In this document: positions 56,758 through 64,000 of the stretch, piece after piece
Numbering within the stretch: position 1 is the first letter of the stretch
Layout of the letters: each line of letters starts with the position of its first letter
NCBI GenBank assembly: GCA_030077755.1
Contig: JAQJZZ010000008.1
Coordinates: forward strand, 3,782,001-3,846,000
DNA length: 64,000 bases
Origin: Filosporella fistucella
Taxonomy: Eukaryota; Ascomycota; Leotiomycetes; Helotiales
Reading direction: 5' to 3'
Notes under the pieces: model-generated
Databases searched by the model: none
Told to the model about the DNA's origin: nothing
Seen by the model: only the letters and a program-made list of their open reading frames with translations
Position numbers and translations under genes: made by a program

Positions 56758-57782
56758 ATGAAGATTGCACGGGTTCCCATGGGTGTATGGGAGGGCCTGC
56801 GGTGCGCATGTTCACTACGACCAAGACCCATCAATGCCTCCCTCCGGCGACAAGCTGTCAACATTCCCGCCAAACAATTTGGAACTACCTCGAGATTACG
56901 GGATAGCATAGCGGCTCCTGAGATCAAATTTGACCAGATCGGTCAAGATGGAGGGGAGAAGAAAGAGGAAACGTTCTTTGCCCGTCTTGTCCCTGATTCT
57001 CCTTCGTACTTTACTGCTCAACCTCTCTTCACGGACGATCTCCTTTCACTTCAACATCTCCTACAAAGTCACTCGAAACTTCCAACCGTCGACCCAGGCA
57101 GCGCGCCTCGAGTAGCATGGCGAACGTTGATGGATTACAAGAACTCCGTGGGCGAATCGGTTAAAGCTGCAAAATACCACAAAATTATAGAGATTCTGAA
57201 TCGGTTGAATCAGATACATCCCGCAGTCATGCCATCCAAAGTCAGGAATGCGTTGAACGAATATAAAAGAGATGTCGATCCGTATCAAAATATTGTCAAG
57301 GTGGCGCCTATCGACCAATTAGGCAGATCACTCGGAGCCGGAAGGCGGAAATCTTCTACGGCCAGAGCTTGGTTAGTCGAAGGTACTGGGGAGGTTTTGA
57401 TCAATGGAAAAACGCTTGCAGACGCATTTGGGAGAATTCATGATCGTGAGACCGCTATATGGGCACTAAAGGCCACTGATCGGGTGGATAAGTACAACGT
57501 TTGGGCACTTGTCGGTGGAGGTGGAACTACTGGCCAAGCTGAAGCTTTGACACTGGCAGTTGGGAAAGCTTTACTTGTACATGAGCCAGCCTTGAAGCCA
57601 GCTCTAAGACGAGGTAAGTTAAGCCGTTCTTTTGTCCCTGCAATACAAATCTGGGTACTCGACTTTGAACCTCGACTAATTCTTTTTCAGCTGGATGTGT
57701 TACGCGTGATCCAAGGAGGGTGGAAAGAAAGAAGCCTGGTCATGTCAAAGCAAGAAAGATGCCTGCCTGGGTCAAGAGATAG
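56758..57782 (+). CDS. MRPS9: Mitochondrial small ribosomal subunit protein uS9m (Mrps9)
   Basis: Small-subunit ribosomal protein of the S9 family; its C-terminal tail touches tRNA in the P site. Exons 56758-57613 and 57691-57782 give 315 aa. The long N-terminus is basic and Ser/Arg-rich (a mitochondrial presequence) followed by a fungal-specific region. The S9 domain begins [19 protein letters not shown], then [13 protein letters not shown] and [16 protein letters not shown]. The last exon of 92 nt completes the tail [18 protein letters not shown] and ends VKR, the invariant S9 terminus. The intron is 77 nt. The start is the first ATG that gives a mitochondrial-type leader. Divergent from eEF1B-gamma. 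Confidence 0.93.
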
Positions 57783-59815
57783 GTGCTGTTGTACTATATG
57801 TATTGTCAAGAATATGATGTCCGAGATACCGTTATTCTTGTCGTCCATTCCAGCGAGATACATGGCGCCCTCTCATATCGGGTGGGATAGCTATCCACTT
57901 AATGCGAATGTGACAGGTGTGCTTAATCGTTCAGAGAATCTGAATTGTATATGTTAGCAGAAAGTGTCTGCTTCCTATGCTCAAGAAGACATCCACCCAA
58001 TTGAAACATGAAGTTGGCGTAGTTCTATCGATCAATTGCTAGCTCGACTGGCTGAGTATTCCAACCATTTTGCAAAGTTGAGCTCTCAGCCACGGCGCTG
58101 GTTCAAGCCATTCACAGGTAAATCTTGCGTTCCGCAGTTCCTACCGTACTAGACGGCACTGTTTTCGGTATTCCAAATTTCTCATGAACTTGATTCCTCG
58201 TCTCTGAAGATTCAGGGATTTTTGGCTGTCTTTTACTCCTGTAGCAAATGCAATGAGTAGTCCACGTAGCGTGTTCTACGATTCTTCAGTGAATGACATG
58301 AGTGGCAGCAATTGCAAAAGGATTGTGTTTATAAGCACGAATAGCCAGGTCATATTCATGCATACCCTGGGGGTCTGAAGCTGGAATAGAATTCCCACCC
58401 TACAACCATTGCTACTTACTTGAGCTATGAACTAGTTAGTGCCCACACATATCACTCTCCACCGATATGCTGCATTGCCACACTTTGAATTACTGTAACC
58501 AAAAATTGCACTTCCACGACAGTTACGTATTTGCAGCCGAGGAACAAGCAAGCAATTCCATTCCTACCCAACCCCTCAGCACATTATATGAAACCCCGAA
58601 CCGCTCTTGCCGTTACAAATCCAATATCTCTCCTCATCCCAAAGCCCAAGCAGGAGTTTTCCGACACATCCTCACATCCTTCAAAAAGGCTTTTATATTT
58701 GCTTTTCCCCTCCCCAGTCACGAGTCACACCTACCCCATGTCCCAAACCCAGCCACAAACCCATAAAATGGAAGACCCAATATTATCCCAGCAGCCACAT
58801 CCAATCATACGCTCGATCGGCACCCACTCCCATGGCACCAGGAATCGTCTCCGCATGGGAAAGAAAGATGACGCCTCTTCGCTCCCTTCACCAAATCTGA
58901 CGTGTCACAACCGAGAACCCCGTCTCGTTCATCCTCCCCACCTCAACCTCGACCCGATGATCCGGCTCTCTGGTCCATGCTCGCCTTCCTACATGTCAAT
59001 GATGATCTGGCAAAGCTTTGCCTATTTGATTCATATTCGTTGGCAAGCTTTCTAAATCGTTATGCTTGGAAGAGGGGATCGGCACAAGTACCAAAGTATC
59101 TTTCAATCTGTATCAACACGTATTGTTTTCATTGCGTAGCACATATGCCTACGGTTGCTTTTGAGAAAACGATAGGTCATTGCCCGCCTCCCAAGTCTTC
59201 AGCCTTGATCTCGTATCTAAGATTTGCCTTGTAGATTGAGCTTGCTCCTGCCGCTCTTGGTCTGATCTCGACCAGAAATCTGGGTCCAGATCTGCCGTGG
59301 CTTCGTCGGCCTACTTTGCTTTTTCCTATACCCTTAAGTGGGAGGGCTATGGAGACTGACAAAGGATACAGCTGAATACCTGCCACATTCGATCCGGTTC
59401 AATTTCCACAATAGTCACATTTCATTCAGTGCATGTGACAAACTTGATGGTTCATTATTTCTTTCTTTCGTATGTGCAATTCTAGGAGTAGCGTATGTAC
59501 TGTGCTTGTACACAAAGAGCCTAGCAAGAGGCACTCCTATGATTGATGTCCCAAGAACTCCTTCAATGCTTGTGTGTAAGCCAGCCCAAATTCCATTCCG
59601 CTTCATCAATGTCATCTCGCAGGCCAGATCCGTGGGTAGCACCCTTCTAACCGTGTAAATGCCACAATACAACCCCCAACTCCTGGATGCATAACCCGTC
59701 CAGGATATATATCGTGACAGCCGTACAGTAAAAGCGCTAAAGTGAAGCATATAATCGTAATTTTTACAATGGTATTTAAAACAAAATCATATAAAACCGA
59801 AACCAAATTGGAGGT
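57783..59815. other. Mostly non-coding 2-kb region
   Basis: Apart from the weak candidate frame near 58902-59234 (listed separately), this region has only short broken frames, with C/T-rich and AT-rich patches. No RNA gene or repeat was recognised. Confidence 0.45.
58902..59234 (+). other. Candidate open frame, unsupported gene
   Basis: An open frame of about 110 codons starts with a Ser/Pro-rich stretch (RTPSRSSSPPQPRP) and continues as a plausible helix (residues LWSMLAFLHVNDDLAKLC). It has no ATG at its start, and a different frame just upstream (ATG at about 58831) reads MAPGIVSAWERK and stops where this one begins to look coding. This could be a two-exon gene or a frame-shifted relic. 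I do not recognise a family. Confidence 0.2.
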
Positions 59816-61038
59816 TCAGGGTGGTGCTCTGCCGAGTCCTGTGTTGCCGTCTACTCCCTCTAGAGACTCTTGCAGGTCGAGACATTCGCTCAAAACTGTT
59901 CAAGTAGTTAGCAGAAGAGAATAATTATAATGATATGTACTTACTCATGATTATCTGCTCCTCTGCAACTCCGTATTGATAATCGACGAGGCCGTGCTTC
60001 TCAACTGCATCACACATCCTGATCAAGTCTTTCGCCATCTTGTTGATGAAATCTTGAGTCATCAGTGTCTGGGGATGCTGTATCCGCTGTCCTGCTTCCA
60101 GCATATCCTTTTGCTTTTGAAAAATACTAAGCCAAGCAGTATTAAATTCTCCCCAGAGCCGTATCCTGTCTCCGTGAAGGGCGACTTCGTCTACAGTAAG
60201 GCCTTATCAGAAACCATTAGTGTGCAGGATCAAACAGAAGAAATGGGAACCTACCTAAATCCCCAACATGTCCCAACAGCCATTCAGATACCTCTAGAAG
60301 TGATTGACTAGCTTCTGCTAAACGGCCATTGATAATGTTCTGGAAAATCTCTTTCAAGGCTGTTTGATATGCAGTATATGCTGCTTCCATACCAGGCCCT
60401 TGAGCTTGAAAGTCCTCCTCCTCCATGATTTCTGGTGCACTTTGCTGTATTGAATTCATAGACATGCCTCCAGCATATCCTTGTGGTAGCAAGGAAGCGC
60501 GATCTGCCGGGCTCTGCTGATGCTGTTGATATACATTTGTCGATCCTGACGATGCGTGGTGCTGCAGTCCAGGAGGACCAGGCGCATTGGTAGTCTCATT
60601 TGGAAAATATGGTGCCGCGACGTCCGACAGCATTTGCATTGCTGCAGGCTGCCGAGCTTGAAATTGCGGAGCGGAGTCGTAGACATTACTTTGTGGTGCT
60701 TGCTGTGCAACATTGTACATGATTTCCGGGTTGTACGCGGCAAAGCTTTGCTGCTGCTGCCTCTGGTCTTGCGGATACCCAGGTTGATATTGAAGGCTGT
60801 TCGCCGGCAATGTAGCTGGAAAGGAAGTATTTTGGTCTTGATAGTACCCTGAGTAAGCCGCCGAACCTCCTGCACCGCGACCTGTCGAGGGTGATGTAGT
60901 TATTGGCGCAGGCCGATACCTCTCTGCTGCTGAAGAGCTCGAGAAACCACGGCCTTGTCCTGGGTCAGCATTGAACCGAGGATCTGGCCCTGGATATGGC
61001 GCTTCATGTTGCCTCCGCCGGCGATTGTTGTCGTCCAT
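59816..61038 (-). CDS. Conserved Gln/Pro-rich protein, unknown function
   Basis: Exons (transcript order) 61038-60255, 60202-59945 and 59895-59816 give 373 aa from the ATG of MDDNNRRRRQHE. The first 225 residues are disordered and rich in Gln, Pro, Ser and Tyr with Tyr-Gln-Pro-Gly pieces. The C-terminal 140 residues look folded and mostly helical: a block of YTAYQTALKEIFQNIINGRLAEA, then GLTVDEVALHGDRIRLW, NTAWLSIFQKQKDML and EKHGLVDYQYGVAEEQI. I have the impression of a fungal-wide conserved family but no named domain. The frame is open upstream of the chosen ATG (a PLPAAAHRVDSLL segment that looks genuine), so a 5' exon may be missing. The acceptor at 60203 was chosen because it gives DLGLTVDEVALHG. 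The 5' end is therefore uncertain. Confidence 0.65.
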
Positions 61039-64000
61039 GCCCCGCTCAAAAGTTGAATTTGGGCCTCCCAACAGCGAATCCACTCGATGCGCCGCCGCCG
61101 GCAAGGGGACTGGCGTCGATTGTAGGAGGGCCAGCTTGCTGACTTCTCAGTTCCTACCCCGAGATTCAAGTTTCTTCAACGCGGTCACCGAGTCGCGATC
61201 GAGGTTCTAGATGTCGAGGCTCGGGCAAGAGAGATTGATGACCGAGAGCAATAAGTACTTCTAAGTCTGCTATTCTGTCAACAATCTTGCACATATGCGC
61301 AGGCGTAGGTTTGGGTCTGTGGAAGCTTCGTACCTGAGAAATGGTGAAATGGGAGACCTTTACGACAGTTGTATTTTTGGGAGTTTGTTTTGTGTGGGTT
61401 CGCGTTTCCTTTTAAAAAGGCAGAGGATCAGAGGTGGGTAAGTGCCAGGACTTTGAGTAGGTAGGTAGATAATGCAGGCAAAACGCCACAAAAGAGTGGC
61501 AGGACGATGATGATTATGAGTACAATGCTCGAATTTTGCAGGACAACCAAAGCAGTTTCGAACAGATAGAGAAGATGCACAGGAACAGCGGGTATTGGCT
61601 CACTGCGCTGTCAACAAACTCGTCATCCGCTCCTAGGGCAATCCTTGATGCTGTGACGGGGAAGACCTTGCGGAGGATCTGCTTTCGTAGGGCAAACAAC
61701 ACGCCAGTCCAGTGTCAACACAAAGAGCAGTACGGAGTACGGAGCAGGTAGGAACGTTGGGTACAATAGGGTATCTAGGTACCGGCCTGGAGAAGAAGCA
61801 GCGAGGTTCGTGTCTAGCAAGTACCGGTTTTCCCACTTAGGGTTCGAGGAGCAGCCTTTATTCTAACGTCTGGCAAAGTTAGACACACAACACCGCACCA
61901 CCTCAACCGCGTTCTTCCAGAACAGAAGCCTTGAGCCGCTGTGATGGGCCGGTTTCCGAAGACCTGAAGAATGTCTCACTCTATGGAGAAACAACCCGAT
62001 GCAGAGCATAGAACAACGGGCGGCCGGTGCTCAGAGATATAAGGACGGAGGGCTCGAGTGAGCACGGGAAATGCTCACAAAAGAACCTTGGAGACAGACT
62101 AATTGGTGCAACGACCGAATCGCATGAATTGAAACGCTTGATTTTGAGTAGGTTACTGATCATGCGCCTGATCAGATCCCTCGAGAAAAAGAGGTGAAGT
62201 TGGGATAGAGTTATTATGGGATATGGGAAACAGCTCCCCTTTCGTCAGCACCTTCAGCTTGCGGCTTGATTTTAAAGCTTCAAGTACGCCGCCAGGCAAC
62301 TTGAACGTTTAGGAAGGACGTGCGGTCTTTTAGTCTGCAGGTCCCAAGCGTAAAGTGCAGAGCAGAACAGCGCCGTGGGAGCAGGAACTGCTGCAGATCC
62401 AGCCAAGAACAGGTCCAGGACCCGGATTTCTTCTCAGGAAATAGAAAAGGGTGGTGCACTCGCGGGTGGATGAGGTCGTGACTCGACTAGATTCGAGTAG
62501 AGAGGGAAACAGCCCGATAGGTGGCACTGCGTAGGGTGTTGTGGCGCAAAATGGAGAAGGTCGTCTGAGCGGAGGTTTCGAGGCGATTTCAACGAAAACG
62601 CTGGTTTGTTGCTGCTTTGCACACACACTACTGCTGCTGACTACAACTCCCCTCTCCAATTCTTAGAATTGCCCAATTGAGAGACGTGGAATACTCCGAG
62701 AGTTGACTCGAAGCTGCAGCAGTGCAGACTACTGCCAGGTACAGGTTCACTAAAATGAAGACTATACGCTTTTTGAAGATCTGGGCCACCTCCTCATTTT
62801 ACCTGAAAAGGGCCTCGAGATTGTCGGACTGAGCGAACGGTTCGATCGCAAGAGACGACGACGATGGCGACCAAGTGTTATTACTCCGTACTTTTCCTTG
62901 TGCTTCTACCGGTACGAAGTCGTCGGAAGTGGTTGTGTGCTGAGTCCGAAGAGTGAGTTACTGAAAGAGTGCTGCTAGTTACAGAGGACCAGAGGGGCAG
63001 ACGGGACAAGATTGGGTAGAGACTAATTTAGCCCAATCGAAAAAACGAGGAAATCGAATGTGCGAAAATAGAGTTGGCCGAGCTGAGGTCGGGATATCGC
63101 TGTCGGCAGTGCAGAGTACTTTGCAGCAATGGTGCAGGGACTGGCGGTGCAATGCACACGGCGAAACTTGCTTGCTGAAGAAAATTTGAATAAGGGTTTG
63201 AAGGAGTGAGCGTAGTGAGCGTAGTGAAATGGGGTGAGATGAGTGAATAATGGTGGCTGCTGCAGATTGTCTATCGTCAATGTGTGTAGAGTTTTGTTGG
63301 TGATAGAGGAGTGACAGCGTGGTTTGTGAAGTTGATGAAAATGGTTGCGACAGAAAAGTCTTTCTCGCAGTCGATATGCCTTCAGAAGAACCTCAAGTGC
63401 AAAGTTATGGTGATCAAGACGAAATTATTGGAGACGATCCAGGAACTGCTCGGTTTTTGGGGCTGTCAGGAACATGCAATGCGGGTGTTTAAGGTCGATC
63501 AAGCGCTAGTCTTCTTAGTGATCGCCGGGCAAGGCGATGCTTGGAATGTGATATCTGAGAAGTTGAACCAGATCAAAGATGGAGGAAGACGCCTTCCTAA
63601 AGGAAAAAGCAAATAGAGGAGCAAGGATCCGAGGCAATATTGGTTGGGATATGAAATAATTGAGCTTGGAACAAGGTCGTGCGGGTAAGGCTTCAGACAT
63701 TTAATGGACAGATGGAAGTTCTGCTCGACCTGCTATCTTGTTCATAGCCCGAAAAAGAATTCTGACCCAGTTTGGCGATGGGGTGCCATTTCAAATACTG
63801 GATACAACTACAAAACAGGAAACATTTCCAGGGGAGGAAATAGCAAAAGCAAAAAAATGAGAAGCCTTCCGTTCTCCCCCCCTATCAGACCCATGAGGAT
63901 TTACCGGAAAGGGACGGAGAGCAGACAGGAGTAAGGTAAGTAAGTTAGAACTGAGCAACCTGCTGTGCTGTATGTGAGTACCCGGCAATAAGAGAATAAT
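61039..64000. other. Non-coding trailing region
   Basis: Nearly 3 kb without a convincing gene. Frames are short and differ from the codon style of neighbouring genes. Short direct repeats are present, for example GTGAGCGTA in 63206-63227. It may hold the long 5' UTR and promoter of the gene at 61038 or of a gene beyond the window. Confidence 0.45.

Noticed and set aside
62330..62659. 109-codon Ser/Pro/Cys-rich frame on the - strand
   Set aside because: No domain, odd composition and no matching upstream signals; treated as chance.

Overview
The window is nuclear DNA of a filamentous ascomycete. The genes are densely packed single-copy eukaryotic genes with many short introns (mostly 45-60 nt, donors close to GTAAGT, branch sites of the CTAAC/CTGAC type), and several protein families are fungal versions (Epl1, Pop8, Sip2/Gal83-type AMPK beta, a Bur1 kinase with a long RD-rich tail, Ypk9-type P5B ATPase). 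Protein style suggests Leotiomycetes/Helotiales, but that placement is an inference without a search. No organellar, viral or bacterial DNA was recognised. I built 27 protein-coding models by hand (16 on +, 11 on -). They use 89 introns and every multi-exon model closes in frame. No rRNA, tRNA or CRISPR was found.

Layout. 1-2.4 kb: gene-poor, with decayed coding-like pieces. 2.4-7.5 kb: Rheb GTPase, cytosolic seryl-tRNA synthetase and a ZUP1/C78-type deubiquitinase that needs a 7-nt microexon. 8.1-17.5 kb: Bur1/CDK9 kinase (-), a tiny complex I B2-like subunit (+), a coclaurine-N-methyltransferase-like enzyme (-) and a 16-exon P5B ATPase (-). 17.8-30.3 kb: NAP1, phosphoglycerate dehydrogenase, class V myosin, Fap7, and convergent ITP pyrophosphatase. 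30.5-31.0 kb: a non-autonomous Mutator-like transposable element with a 9-bp target-site duplication. 31.3-42.7 kb: a 9-exon cytochrome P450, a 25-base poly(C) run, AMPK beta (-), a small two-helix membrane protein, Kae1 (-), an Rkm4-type SET protein and Epl1 (-). 42.7-44.9 kb: an apparent gene desert. 44.9-57.8 kb: Pop8, PP5/Ppt1 (-), ES2, COQ8, RRP36 (-), an FCP1-like protein with an altered catalytic motif, eEF1B-gamma (-) and mitoribosomal S9. 57.8-64 kb: mostly non-coding, with one conserved Gln/Pro-rich protein of unknown function (-).

This is a conserved housekeeping region, not a gene cluster with one job. Themes recur: translation and ribosome biogenesis (SerRS, Fap7, Rrp36, Rkm4, Kae1, Pop8, eEF1B-gamma, mS9), growth signalling (Rheb, AMPK beta, Ppt1) and chromatin/transcription (Bur1, Nap1, Epl1, ES2). 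Several pairs are divergent across 200-500 bp and may share promoters. I saw no new multi-gene system. The most interesting signals are the microexon that supplies a zinc-finger histidine, three GC-AG introns, a stop-free in-frame intron in EPL1, the Mutator-like element, the repeated motif in the COQ8 N-terminal extension, and the Asp-to-Asn change in the FCP1-like protein.
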